Shown in pieces: positions 14,374-22,364 of a stretch of 23,754 nucleotides of DNA. Position numbers and translations under genes: made by a program. Positions within the stretch are counted from its first letter, which is position 1; each line of letters begins with the position of its first letter. The notes beneath the pieces were generated by a model. The model made no database searches. It had not been told where the DNA came from and saw only the letters and a program-made list of their open reading frames with translations. Origin of the DNA: Bacteroidota bacterium (lineage in GTDB: Bacteria; Bacteroidota; Rhodothermia; Rhodothermales; JAAAOL01); assembly GCA_009908885.1 (NCBI GenBank), contig JAAAOL010000540.1, positions 1 to 23,754 on the forward strand, in the 5' to 3' direction.

Positions 14374-15525
14374 ATGCCTGCCACCTCGCCGACGTCTCGC
14401 CCCGTCCCGTCGTTCTGGACGCTTCACCTGTCCGGGTGGGCCGCCATCGGACTGTCTATGTACCTGGGCGTCCTCGCGCATGCCGACCCGGTGGACGCCT
14501 TCGTGGGCAAAATGATCTTCGCCGCCCTCGGCGCCCTGCTGACGCTGGCGCTCCGCCCGCTCTACCGGTGGCTGTACGACCGGGGCCTGTCGATTCCGCG
14601 TTTTGCCGTCGTCGGGGCGGTGTGCTCGTACCTGCTCAGCCTCGGCTGGAGCGCCGCCTACCACACGGCGACGACGGCGTATCGGGCGTGGCAGGCGGGC
14701 GAGGCCTTCGCCGTGCCGTCGGGCGGGGCGCTCATCAGCGGCGCCCTGTTCTATTCGTTCATCATCCTCGCCTGGAGCATGCTCTACGTGGGCGCCAAGT
14801 ACTACCTCGACCTCCAGGCCCAGCGCGAGCGCGCCCTGGCCGCCGAGAGCCTCGCCCACCAGGCCCAGCTCCAGGCGCTGCGGTACCAGCTCAATCCGCA
14901 CTTCCTGTTCAACACCCTCAACGCCATCTCGACGCTCATCGTGGAACGCCAGCACCGCGACGCCGAGCGCATGGTGGCCCGCCTGAGCGACTTCCTGCGC
15001 CTGACGCTGGAAAGCAGCAGCGCTGCCGAGATTCCGCTGGCCGAAGAACTGGCCTTCGTGCGCCAGTACCTGGAGATCCAGCAGGTGCGCTTCGGCGAAC
15101 GGCTGCAGGTCGCGTACGACGTAGATGCCGAGGCGCTGTCGGCCTGCGTGCCGCCGCTGCTGCTGCAACCGCTCGTGGAGAACGCCGTGCGGCATGGCAT
15201 CACCTCGCGCGAGGAGGGCGGCCGCCTCACCCTCGACGCCCGCCGCGTAGGCGGCCACCTGCACCTGCGCGTGGCGGACGACGGCCCCGGCCCGCCCGAC
15301 GCCGCCACGATGACGGCGAGCGACGGCGTAGGACTGTCGAACGTACAGGCCCGCCTGCAGGCGCTCTACGGCGACGACGCCCGCTTTCAGATGGAGCGCG
15401 CCGACGGCGGCGGCTGCGTCGTCTCGATCACGCTCCCTTTCCACACGGACCCACAGGCCCCCTCTACCGAACCGACGCTTTCTGCGAGCAGCACCCCAGC
15501 ATTGACGCACACTACCCGACGATGA
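14374..15525 (+). CDS. LytS/YehU-type sensor histidine kinase
   Basis: 383 residues. Four hydrophobic segments (about 16-36, 43-62, 75-95, 118-140) form the membrane sensor part. A short coiled linker leads into the His_kinase domain (PF06580), with the phospho-acceptor His176 in RYQLNPHFLFNTLNAIS. The ATPase part has PLVENAVRHGI, DDGPGPP and GVGLSNVQARL. It should autophosphorylate and pass phosphate to the adjacent LytTR regulator. The signal is unknown; no periplasmic sensing domain is visible. The ATG at 14374 is preferred over one at 14335, which would add 13 residues and overlap a promoter-like sequence. The stop codon overlaps the regulator's start (ATGA at 15522-15525), so the two are translationally coupled. 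Confidence 0.93.
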   Translation: MPATSPTSRPVPSFWTLHLSGWAAIGLSMYLGVLAHADPVDAFVGKMIFAALGALLTLALRPLYRWLYDRGLSIPRFAVVGAVCSYLLSLGWSAAYHTATTAYRAWQAGEAFAVPSGGALISGALFYSFIILAWSMLYVGAKYYLDLQAQRERALAAESLAHQAQLQALRYQLNPHFLFNTLNAISTLIVERQHRDAERMVARLSDFLRLTLESSSAAEIPLAEELAFVRQYLEIQQVRFGERLQVAYDVDAEALSACVPPLLLQPLVENAVRHGITSREEGGRLTLDARRVGGHLHLRVADDGPGPPDAATMTASDGVGLSNVQARLQALYGDDARFQMERADGGGCVVSITLPFHTDPQAPSTEPTLSASSTPALTHTTRR

Positions 15526-16325
15526 CTACGGATCGCACCTATACGGCCCTCATCGTGGACGACGAAGAACTGGCTCGCCGGGGCGTCCGCTCCCGCCTGC
15601 GCGACGTCGATGACATCGAGGTGGTGGGCGAGTGCGGCTCGGGCCGGGCGGCGGTCGAGGCCATCCGTGCGCACGCCCCTGACCTCGTCTTCCTGGACGT
15701 GCAGATGCCCGGCCTCGACGGCTTCGACGTGATCGACACCATCGGGCCCGAAGCTATGCCCGTCGTCCTCTTCGTCACCGCCTACGACGAGTACGCCCTG
15801 CGCGCCTTCGACGTGCACGCGCTCGACTACCTGCTCAAGCCGCTCGACGAGGACCGCTTCCGCCAGGCCCTGCACCGCGCCCGACAGCGCCTCCGGGAGC
15901 AGAGCGCCAGCGCCTTCGGCCAGCGCCTCGCCGACCTGCTCGCCGAGGTGAACACGGAGGTGACGCCAGCCTCCTCCGGCGACGACGCGCCGGTCGACCG
16001 CTTCGTCGTCAAGACCGGCGGCCGCATCACGTTCGTCGAGGTCGCGGAGATCGACTGGATCGAGGCGGCGGGCGACTACGTGCGCCTCCACCTGGGCGAC
16101 CGCGTGCACCTGCTGCGCGAGACGATGAAGAACCTGGAGGCCTCGCTCGATCCCGAACGATTCCTGCGCATCCACCGCTCCACCATCATCAACACGGACC
16201 GCCTGAAGGAGCTGCGCCCGTACGGCAGCAGCGAATACATCGTCATCCTGAAAGACGGCACCGAGCTGAAGCTGAGCCGCGGCTACCGCGACGCCCTCGA
16301 CGACTTCTTCGACGGCGCCCTGTAG
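15522..16325 (+). CDS. LytTR-family response regulator
   Basis: 267 residues. The receiver domain (about 8-125) has the acidic pair VDDEE, the phospho-acceptor Asp59 in LVFLDVQMPG, Thr in FVTAYDEYALRAFD and Lys in DYLLKPLDE, so all functional residues are present. A linker of about 35 residues leads to a LytTR DNA-binding domain (about 163-265) with IDWIEAAGDYVRLHL, FLRIHRSTIIN and ELKLSRGYRD. It should bind paired direct repeats at target promoters as a dimer after phosphorylation by the kinase encoded just upstream. The ATGA overlap with that gene makes the partnership very likely. Targets are unknown; the two genes downstream on the same strand are candidates. Confidence 0.95.
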   Translation: MTTDRTYTALIVDDEELARRGVRSRLRDVDDIEVVGECGSGRAAVEAIRAHAPDLVFLDVQMPGLDGFDVIDTIGPEAMPVVLFVTAYDEYALRAFDVHALDYLLKPLDEDRFRQALHRARQRLREQSASAFGQRLADLLAEVNTEVTPASSGDDAPVDRFVVKTGGRITFVEVAEIDWIEAAGDYVRLHLGDRVHLLRETMKNLEASLDPERFLRIHRSTIINTDRLKELRPYGSSEYIVILKDGTELKLSRGYRDALDDFFDGAL

Positions 16326-16374
16326 CGGCCTTCCCAACCCCTCGCGTCCCTGCTCATTCATCCCCCTCATCGCC

Positions 16375-16845
16375 ATGAATCGCCTGCTGCTTCCCTTCCT
16401 CCTTCTGCTCGCCCTGCCCTGCACGACGCTGGCCCAGGAAACCACTCCGGATCACGACGGCGTGCGCCAGGCCGTGCTCGACTACGTGGAGGCCCTCTAC
16501 CTGGTGGACTCGACCCGCATCGTCCGCAGCGTGCACCCGTCGCTCCGCAAGCATGGCTACTGGCGGCCCGATAGCAACGCGGCCTACCGAGACGCGCCGA
16601 TGACGTACGACCAGCTGAAGGCGCTGGCGACCCGGTGGAACGTAGATCAGCAGCGCGCCGACCCCGCGACGGCGCCGAAGCGCATCACCATCTACGAGGT
16701 GCTCGACAAGACGGCGGTGGCCAAGCTAGAGGCGTCCTGGGGGATCGACTTTTTCCAGCTTGCCAAGATCGACGGGCGCTGGCAGATCATGAACGTGCTC
16801 TGGCAGAGTTACCCCCTCGCGCAGGACGCGACGGACGATATGTGA
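16375..16845 (+). CDS. Secreted NTF2-like (putative lumazine-binding type) protein
   Basis: 156 residues. A signal peptide (1-20, LLLPFLLLLALPCTTLAQ) is followed by one NTF2-like domain of the Lumazine_bd_2 type (PF12893). It begins with DHDGVRQAVLDYVEALYLVDSTRI and ends with FFQLAKIDGRWQIMNVLW, the characteristic last strand. SLRKHGYW near residue 56 is also typical of this group. Proteins of this type are widespread and mostly uncharacterised; some act as hydrolases or polyketide cyclases, but no catalytic site can be assigned here. It starts 49 bases after the LytTR regulator and may share its transcript. Confidence 0.85.
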   Translation: MNRLLLPFLLLLALPCTTLAQETTPDHDGVRQAVLDYVEALYLVDSTRIVRSVHPSLRKHGYWRPDSNAAYRDAPMTYDQLKALATRWNVDQQRADPATAPKRITIYEVLDKTAVAKLEASWGIDFFQLAKIDGRWQIMNVLWQSYPLAQDATDDM

Positions 16846-16937
16846 CGACGGGAGGCTAACGCCGGAGCAACTTTGGACGGTCGGCACGGTCTTGCTCACG
16901 CACGCAAGATCCTGTCACCCGACGCCCTCTCTACCTC

Positions 16938-18014
16938 ATGCGCTCCCTCCTCATCCTCCTCGCCTGTATGCTCGCCGCGTCGCCCCTCGCCTCGATGGCG
17001 CAGGGCCTCGGTCGTGGCACCGCCGACGCGCCCGTGACGCAATGGCCCGTCGCCGCCCCGGACACGATGGGCCTGAACCTGGACGCCCTGAAGGACCACG
17101 AAGCGCTGTGCCTGGACTCCGAGGCCTCGGGCTGCCTCGTCGCCTACGACGGCTACCTCGTCCAGGAGTGGTACCACCCGGACTACCCGAGCGACCCGGT
17201 CGGGATGCAGCCGTGGATCGGGACGCGCTCGGCGGTGAAGTCGTGGATCGGCCTCCTGGCGGGTATGCTCCTCGCCGACGGCGCCATCGACAGCCTGCAT
17301 CAGCCGGTGGCGGACTTCATCCCGGAGTGGAGGGCCGGCGCCGAGGCGGGCGTCACGCTGCGCCACCTGCTCACGATGACCTCGGGCGTGGCCAAACACA
17401 CGGGCGAGGGGCCGCACCCGGGCGTCGTCGCGGCGCGCAACACGACCGATTACGTCCTCGACCTGCCCCTCAAGCAGCCGCCGGGCGAGGCGTGGAGCTA
17501 CAGCAACGAAGGCGCCCAGCTCCTCTCGCCCGTGCTGGAACGCGCCGCCGGGATGCCCCTCGCCGCCTACGCCTGGGAGCGCCTCTTCGAGCCCATCGGG
17601 ATGCGGTCGACGCGCCTGCTGGTGGATGACTACTACAACACCGTGACCATCGGCGGGGCCGACACGCGGCTGCGCGAGTTTGCGCGGATCGGGCAGTTGA
17701 TGCTGAACGAGGGCCAGTGGAACGGCACACAGATCGTCCCGGCGGAGTGGGTCCGCGCCTCCACGCAGCCCATCCCGGAGAACGAGTATTACGGCTACCT
17801 GTGGTGGGTCCACGCCGACGACGACGCGTACTCCGCTGCGGGCACGTTCGACCAGATCATCTACGTCTTCCCGGAGCTGGGCCTGGTGACGGCCCGCCTG
17901 CAGCGCGACGTGGGTCCCGGCGTGACGGGCCGCTACTGGAGCAGCGAGACGCGCGCCCTCCTCCGCCGCATCGTCGAGGGCAATGCGGCCGAGCGTGGCA
18001 CTGCTGCGGAATAG
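16938..18014 (+). CDS. Beta-lactamase-fold serine hydrolase, secreted
   Basis: 358 residues. A signal peptide (1-21, ending ASMAQ) precedes a beta-lactamase/penicillin-binding-like domain (PF00144). The Ser-x-x-Lys motif is S98-A-V-K101 in GTRSAVKSWIG. The Tyr-Ser-Asn motif is 188-190 in WSYSNEGAQLL. HLLTMTSGV is the conserved landmark between them. The third motif is represented by AAGTFDQIIYVFPE near the C-terminus. The active site therefore looks intact. The family includes esterases, DD-peptidases and amidohydrolases; the substrate cannot be told from sequence. The enzyme should act in the periplasm. It follows the NTF2-like gene by 92 bases and converges on the next gene with a 27-base gap. 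Confidence 0.92.
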   Translation: MRSLLILLACMLAASPLASMAQGLGRGTADAPVTQWPVAAPDTMGLNLDALKDHEALCLDSEASGCLVAYDGYLVQEWYHPDYPSDPVGMQPWIGTRSAVKSWIGLLAGMLLADGAIDSLHQPVADFIPEWRAGAEAGVTLRHLLTMTSGVAKHTGEGPHPGVVAARNTTDYVLDLPLKQPPGEAWSYSNEGAQLLSPVLERAAGMPLAAYAWERLFEPIGMRSTRLLVDDYYNTVTIGGADTRLREFARIGQLMLNEGQWNGTQIVPAEWVRASTQPIPENEYYGYLWWVHADDDAYSAAGTFDQIIYVFPELGLVTARLQRDVGPGVTGRYWSSETRALLRRIVEGNAAERGTAAE

Positions 18015-18041
18015 CCCTCGGCCCCCGCCGCATCGGGTTAA

Positions 18042-19157
18042 CTATTCGACCCGCTCGGCCTCGATGGTCCACGTCGTCGAGAAGGTGGCGCCGTGGTCCG
18101 TGCTCGTGTCGGCGCGCCAGGAATAGCGGTCCGGCTCGATGTCGTGGAAGATGAAGTAGCTGAAGTTCGGCGCGCCGGTGTCTATCTCGAAGTAGTGGAG
18201 GACGATCTCGTCGCCTTCCTTGCGCCCGCCGAACCGGAGCGGGCTGTTGGTCCGGTTGTGCATGTAGAGCGACTCCCAGCGGCGCATGGCCCGGTTGTAG
18301 ACGCGGATGACCGAAAAGGCGGCGTCCGGGAAGTTGGGGTCGGTGTCGGCCCAGTTGTGCTCCAGGATGCCATAGCCGTTGAGGGCGTGGACCGCCGTCG
18401 CCGTGGAGGTAAACTGGACGGTGCGGTCCGGAGATACCTGAAGCTCCTGCTCCGCCGTCCAGGTGCCGATGAGGAAATCGAACTGCCGGGCTTCGTCCGG
18501 GGCGTCCGGGGCGGGCGTGCCGTAGGTCTCCTGCTGCCCGGTCGCCATGAAATCGTCGTCGTCGGCGCGGCGGGCGTAGGCGCGGGTAAAGACGGGCGTC
18601 CAGGTCTCGCCACCGTCGCTGGAGGTCATGGCCTGGAGGGTGAACTGGTCCGCGCCCTGCTTCTCCACCGTGAGGCGCTCGTGGACGACCGGCCCGCTGC
18701 CTCCGGGGTGGCCCGCGGTGCGCAGGACGAGGGTGCTGTCCGCGAAGCGACCCTCGTACACGGCGATGCGCTCGCGGAAGCTATTGGCGATGCCGTAGCG
18801 CCAGCTCGCCTGAGGCGCGTTGAACGTCAGAAAGCTCAGCGTATTCAGCTCATGCCCCTGCCCGTCGAAGTCGGCGCAGTGGAACCGCTCCATATAGGCA
18901 AAGCCCCGGTTGGCGTAGGTGACCCGGGCCTGGCAGGACGCCGTGTGCGTGGTGCTGTCGGTGGGGTGCGTCGTCAGCCGGACGTCCCAGGCGCCCACGT
19001 GATAGGCCAGACGATCCAGCGCTTCGGGGGCGCGGGCGTTGCGCTCACTCATGGTCGTGCCCGCGTCGAACAGCGTCCCGTCGCGCACCGGCTGGGCCTG
19101 CACGGCGCTGCACAGGAGAAAAACCGCGAGGGTGAAGAGGAGGGTGTGCTGCTGCAT
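18042..19157 (-). CDS. Secreted protein with tandem DUF1579-like halves
   Basis: 371 residues. The signal peptide LLFTLAVFLLCSAVQAQ is at 4-20. Two similar beta-rich halves follow. The first begins LDRLAYHVGAWDVRL near residue 47 and the second EARQFDFLIGTWTAE near residue 225; each opens with the Hxx-G-x-W style signature of DUF1579-type lipocalin-like proteins. Such proteins are often described only as hypothetical; a role in binding or modifying a small ligand is possible but unproven. The start at 19157 is preferred to an in-frame one at 19232 because it gives a clean signal peptide. The gene is divergent from the CocE-type hydrolase. Confidence 0.8.
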   Translation of the reverse strand: MQQHTLLFTLAVFLLCSAVQAQPVRDGTLFDAGTTMSERNARAPEALDRLAYHVGAWDVRLTTHPTDSTTHTASCQARVTYANRGFAYMERFHCADFDGQGHELNTLSFLTFNAPQASWRYGIANSFRERIAVYEGRFADSTLVLRTAGHPGGSGPVVHERLTVEKQGADQFTLQAMTSSDGGETWTPVFTRAYARRADDDDFMATGQQETYGTPAPDAPDEARQFDFLIGTWTAEQELQVSPDRTVQFTSTATAVHALNGYGILEHNWADTDPNFPDAAFSVIRVYNRAMRRWESLYMHNRTNSPLRFGGRKEGDEIVLHYFEIDTGAPNFSYFIFHDIEPDRYSWRADTSTDHGATFSTTWTIEAERVE

Positions 19158-19379
19158 CGAGACATGTTGTCGGTGAAAGGAGTCGTCGGTCGAGCCGTGT
19201 CGAGGCGCTGCGTCCGCCCCGAAGAAATGCAACCGTGGCGGCGCACGAAAGGGCTATTTTACGAACGGGTGCCTCCCCATGACGAATGCCGCTCCTCCGT
19301 GGCGAACGGCACGCATCGGTGGACGAGACGCGCGTCGCCCTCCCGACGACGCCGCAGATCAAGTTCGCCGTTCCACTTC

Positions 19380-19393
19380 TTGACGTTTGTCAA
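19380..19393. promoter_or_regulatory. Candidate Crp/Fnr-family operator TTGAC-N4-GTCAA
   Basis: TTGACGTTTGTCAA has perfect five-base arms and four central bases, the spacing of FNR/DNR-type sites (TTGAT-N4-ATCAA and variants). It lies 61 bases before the start of the CocE-type gene. The Crp/Fnr regulator encoded at 21193-21777 has an FNR-like ETxSR recognition motif, which makes it a plausible binder. The link is inference. Confidence 0.45.
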
Positions 19394-19399
19394 TAACTC

Positions 19400-19417
19400 G
19401 ACGGAGGCTGCTCCGTC
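19400..19417 (+). other. Small perfect hairpin in the leader of the CocE-type gene
   Basis: GACGGAG (19400-19406) pairs exactly with CTCCGTC (19411-19417) around a GCTG loop. It begins six bases after the candidate operator. It may belong to the mRNA leader or mark a second regulatory site; no T-run follows. Confidence 0.35.
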
Positions 19418-19454
19418 TACGTCGTCGTCCCCCGAACCTACGACGGCACCCTCC

Positions 19455-21227
19455 ATGACGACTTGCTTCCCGAACACCCTTCGACTCAAGCGGCTCCTGG
19501 CCGTAACATTCGGATTCGCGCTTCTCCTGCTCCTCGGCACCGCCTCCGCGTATGCCCAGGCGATGCAGCACGAGGCTACCTCCGTGACGATGGACGACGG
19601 CGCCCACCTCGCCGCCGACGTGTATCGCCCGTCCGGTCCCGGCCCGTTCCCGACGGTCCTCATCCGCACGCCATACGGACGGAGAGGCTATGACGAGGCC
19701 TACGCGCCCCACTTCATCGACCGCGGCTACGCCCTCGTCGTCCAGTCCGTGCGCGGGACGGGCGGCTCCGATGGCGCGTTCGTGCCTTTCCTCCACGAAC
19801 GCCGCGACGGCCTCGACACGGTCGAGTGGCTCGTCGAGCAGCCCTGGTGCTCCGGCGACGTGGGCCTCTACGGCACGTCCTACCTCGCCTACGCCGCCCT
19901 CCTCCTGGCCGGAGAAGGGCACCCGGCCGTCCGGGCCGTCGCGAACGTCTCAGGCTGGGCCGAGCTGACGCCCATGCTCTACCCCGGCGGCGCCTTCCAC
20001 CTGCAGCTCATCCTGCCCTGGAACCTCAACCAGCTGGGGCTGCTGCGGAAGGACACCGACTGGGACGCCCTCTTCCGCCATACGCCGCTCCGCGAGGCGA
20101 TCCGCCTGCCCGACGGGACCGTCCACCCGGGCTGGGCCGCAGGGCTCCGCTTTCTCGGCCCCGAAGGCGACCTCGCCGCGCTCGGGCTGGGCGACCGCCC
20201 CATCGACGTGCCCGTCCTGCACCTCACCGGCTGGCACGACTTCGTCTACCGCGGCACCCTGGCCGCCTACGACCACATCCAGGAACGCGCGGACGTGCCG
20301 CAGCGGCTCATCGTCGGCCCGTGGTACCACGACCAGCAGAAGACGACCCAGACGCAGGTGGGCGACGTCGACTTCGGGCCGTCCGCCGCGCTCGGGTGGG
20401 CGCGGATGCATGCCTTCGCGCTCGACTGGTTCGACCGATGGATGCAGGACCAGCCTGCCGCGTCTGCCGCCCCGGTCCGGCTCTTCGTGATGGGCGAGAA
20501 CGCGTGGAGCGAGGCCGAGACGTGGCCGCCCGCCGAGGCCGCCCCGACCCGCTGGTACCTGACGAGCGACGGCGGAGCGCACCATCCCGACGGGGGCGGC
20601 ACGCTCCGCCCGACGCCACCGTCGCAGAGCGGCACTGACACTTTCACCTACGACCCGAACGACCCGGTGCCGACCGTCGGCGGCGTCAACTTCCACTTCT
20701 TCCCGAACACCCTCGGCCCACGCGACCAGCGCTCCGTCGAAGCGCGCGACGACGTGCTCAGCTACACGACGGCCCCACTGGATGAGCCCATCGACCTCGT
20801 CGGTCCCCTGCGCGCCGTGCTCTATGCGTCGACGAACCGCCCCGATGCCGACGTCACGGCCAAGCTCGTCCTCGTCCGCCCTGACGGCTACGCCCGCATC
20901 GTCGAGGACGGCATCGTGCGCCTCCGGTACCGCCACGGCCTCACCCGGCCGACGCCGCTGACGCCCGGCACGCCGGTGCGGCTGGAGGTCGACCTGGGCG
21001 CGACGGCGCTGCACGTCCCCGTCGGCAGCCGCCTCCGCCTGGACGTCTCGGGCGGCAACTTCCCCAAGTACGACCGCAACCCCGGCGACGGCACCCTGTC
21101 CATCGACGCCACGCGCTTTCACCCGAACCGGCAGACCATCCATCACGGCCCCGAGCGCGCATCCTTCCTCGAAGTCTACGCCCGTCCGGCGGCTAGCTCA
21201 CCGCCCGCTGGCGCCGAAGGCGACTGA
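19455..21227 (+). CDS. CocE/NonD-type (X-Pro dipeptidyl-peptidase family) hydrolase, secreted
   Basis: 590 residues. A signal sequence (about 12-35, ending SAYAQ) is followed by an alpha/beta-hydrolase of the S15/CocE type. The likely triad is Ser142 in LYGTSYLAYAAL, Asp262 in LTGWHDFVYRG and His292 in VGPWYHDQQ. From about residue 420 the C-terminal jelly-roll domain (PF08530) includes DADVTAKLVLVRPDG and the closing PVGSRLRLDVSGGNFPKYDRN. The family cleaves esters or X-Pro peptides and acyl side chains; the substrate is not predictable. The nucleophile motif ends in Ala-Tyr rather than the usual Gly (G-x-S-Y-x-G). The 3' end overlaps the convergent Crp/Fnr gene by 35 bases. The ATG at 19455 is chosen for the signal peptide; the frame is open far upstream but runs antisense through the neighbouring gene. 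Confidence 0.93.
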   Translation: MTTCFPNTLRLKRLLAVTFGFALLLLLGTASAYAQAMQHEATSVTMDDGAHLAADVYRPSGPGPFPTVLIRTPYGRRGYDEAYAPHFIDRGYALVVQSVRGTGGSDGAFVPFLHERRDGLDTVEWLVEQPWCSGDVGLYGTSYLAYAALLLAGEGHPAVRAVANVSGWAELTPMLYPGGAFHLQLILPWNLNQLGLLRKDTDWDALFRHTPLREAIRLPDGTVHPGWAAGLRFLGPEGDLAALGLGDRPIDVPVLHLTGWHDFVYRGTLAAYDHIQERADVPQRLIVGPWYHDQQKTTQTQVGDVDFGPSAALGWARMHAFALDWFDRWMQDQPAASAAPVRLFVMGENAWSEAETWPPAEAAPTRWYLTSDGGAHHPDGGGTLRPTPPSQSGTDTFTYDPNDPVPTVGGVNFHFFPNTLGPRDQRSVEARDDVLSYTTAPLDEPIDLVGPLRAVLYASTNRPDADVTAKLVLVRPDGYARIVEDGIVRLRYRHGLTRPTPLTPGTPVRLEVDLGATALHVPVGSRLRLDVSGGNFPKYDRNPGDGTLSIDATRFHPNRQTIHHGPERASFLEVYARPAASSPPAGAEGD

Positions 21228-21777
21228 GCGTCTCCGGGGCGATGCCGAGATACGAGGCGATGTGGTAGAGCGGCACGCGCAGCTCGATGGCGGGCCAGGC
21301 CTCGGTCAGGCGCCGGTACCGCTCCGCCGCCGTGCAGGTGAGCAGGACGGCCTCGCGCTCGGCCTGTTGCTCCAGCTTGCAGGCCGCCGCTCCCAGCGCA
21401 AACTGCTGCCAGCACGGATGCTCGCGGCTCAGGGTCTGCATCGCCTCGTAGGAGAGGGTAAAAAGCCGCGTGTCTTCGAGCGCCTGGAGGGCGACCGCCG
21501 AGGGTTGCTGCCGGGTGAAGCTCGTGAAGGCGTTGGCGAACGAACCCTCCCGCAGAAATCCTGTGTTCACCTCGCGCGTGCCGTCCCGCACGTATCGCCG
21601 CACCAGTCCCTGCTGAATGAACGCCAGCTCTCCGGAGACGTGGCCGAGGCGCAGGAGATGGCGATGGCGCGGGTACTCTCGCTCCTGAAGCAGCGCCACG
21701 AAGCGGCGCCACGGCTCCGGCGGCACCGTCACATATCGACCGATGAGGTCCTTGAGATCGTCGAGCGTGGCAGGCAT
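21193..21777 (-). CDS. Crp/Fnr-family transcriptional regulator
   Basis: 194 residues, typical of the short Bacteroidota members. The N-terminal half is a cyclic-nucleotide-binding-like beta-barrel (YPRHRHLLRLGHVSGELAFIQQGLVRRYV, then GFLREGSFANAFTSF). It lacks the full set of cAMP-contacting residues and has no N-terminal cysteine cluster for an FNR iron-sulfur centre, so the signal is unknown. The C-terminal helix-turn-helix is LYHIASYLGIAPETLSRLRRQR, with the ETxSR pattern of FNR-type recognition helices. The ATG at 21777 is chosen over one at 21843 because GGAAGGTGAG lies just upstream. The gene converges on, and overlaps, the CocE-type hydrolase gene. Confidence 0.9.
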   Translation of the reverse strand: MPATLDDLKDLIGRYVTVPPEPWRRFVALLQEREYPRHRHLLRLGHVSGELAFIQQGLVRRYVRDGTREVNTGFLREGSFANAFTSFTRQQPSAVALQALEDTRLFTLSYEAMQTLSREHPCWQQFALGAAACKLEQQAEREAVLLTCTAAERYRRLTEAWPAIELRVPLYHIASYLGIAPETLSRLRRQRAVS

Positions 21778-21839
21778 CAACTCACCTTCCGAACAAAGTA
21801 GCACGTGCAGAGCGACGGTAGCACCACCGGCATGATGCG

Positions 21840-22316
21840 TCACAGCGGGCGCAAGTCACGCAACTGGATCTCCTCGCGGATCTCGCCCTCATCGGACTCG
21901 CGGTAGTACCGGTGGGGATAGCCTAATTCAGCATCGAAGGTGACCTCAAGCTGCGTGTTCTCGAAGTCCCGTGCGAAGTCGATGCGGTCGAAGAGGGCGT
22001 CCACCGTCACGGCGTAGGCCGCGAGAGGCGTGTCCGGGTCGCGCTCGGTGAGGATGACGAACGCGCTGTCGGCGCCCTCCACCTCGGCGACCTGACCGTC
22101 GCGGACGACGACGCGGGCGTATGCGGCAGTGCCTCCGCCATCGCAGACGTTGCAGATGAACTCGATGCGCTGGAGCACCTCGTAGTCTTGAACGCCGCTG
22201 GCCTCCCAGCGAGCCCGGGCATCGTCGATGTCGTCGGTGGTATCATTCGCGTCGCACCCGACGAGCGCGGCGAGAAGGAAGGGCACGAACAGGAAAAGGC
22301 GTGCAGAGAGCTTCAT
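21840..22316 (-). CDS. DUF6174-type lipoprotein
   Basis: 158 residues. A lipoprotein signal peptide ends in the lipobox LVGC, with the modified Cys at residue 20. The mature part begins with an acidic stretch (DANDTTDDIDD). Then comes the DUF6174 pattern: ARWEASGVQDYEVLQRIEF, a CNVC pair, and VVVRDGQVAEVEGA. This family of small lipoproteins is common in Bacteroidota and Proteobacteria and has no known function. The final LYGYP-like segment (AELGYPHRYYRE) is also characteristic. The start at 22316 is preferred to 22340 because it begins directly at the signal peptide. It lies 48 bases downstream of the next minus-strand gene. Confidence 0.82.
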   Translation of the reverse strand: MKLSARLFLFVPFLLAALVGCDANDTTDDIDDARARWEASGVQDYEVLQRIEFICNVCDGGGTAAYARVVVRDGQVAEVEGADSAFVILTERDPDTPLAAYAVTVDALFDRIDFARDFENTQLEVTFDAELGYPHRYYRESDEGEIREEIQLRDLRPL

Positions 22317-22364
22317 GGCACGGTAGGGATGGATGGACAACGTAATCGCGAATACAAACGATGG

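Noticed and set aside
18093..19454. 454-residue N-terminal extension of the CocE-type hydrolase
   Set aside because: It is antisense to the DUF1579-like gene, and a signal peptide begins at the ATG at 19455.
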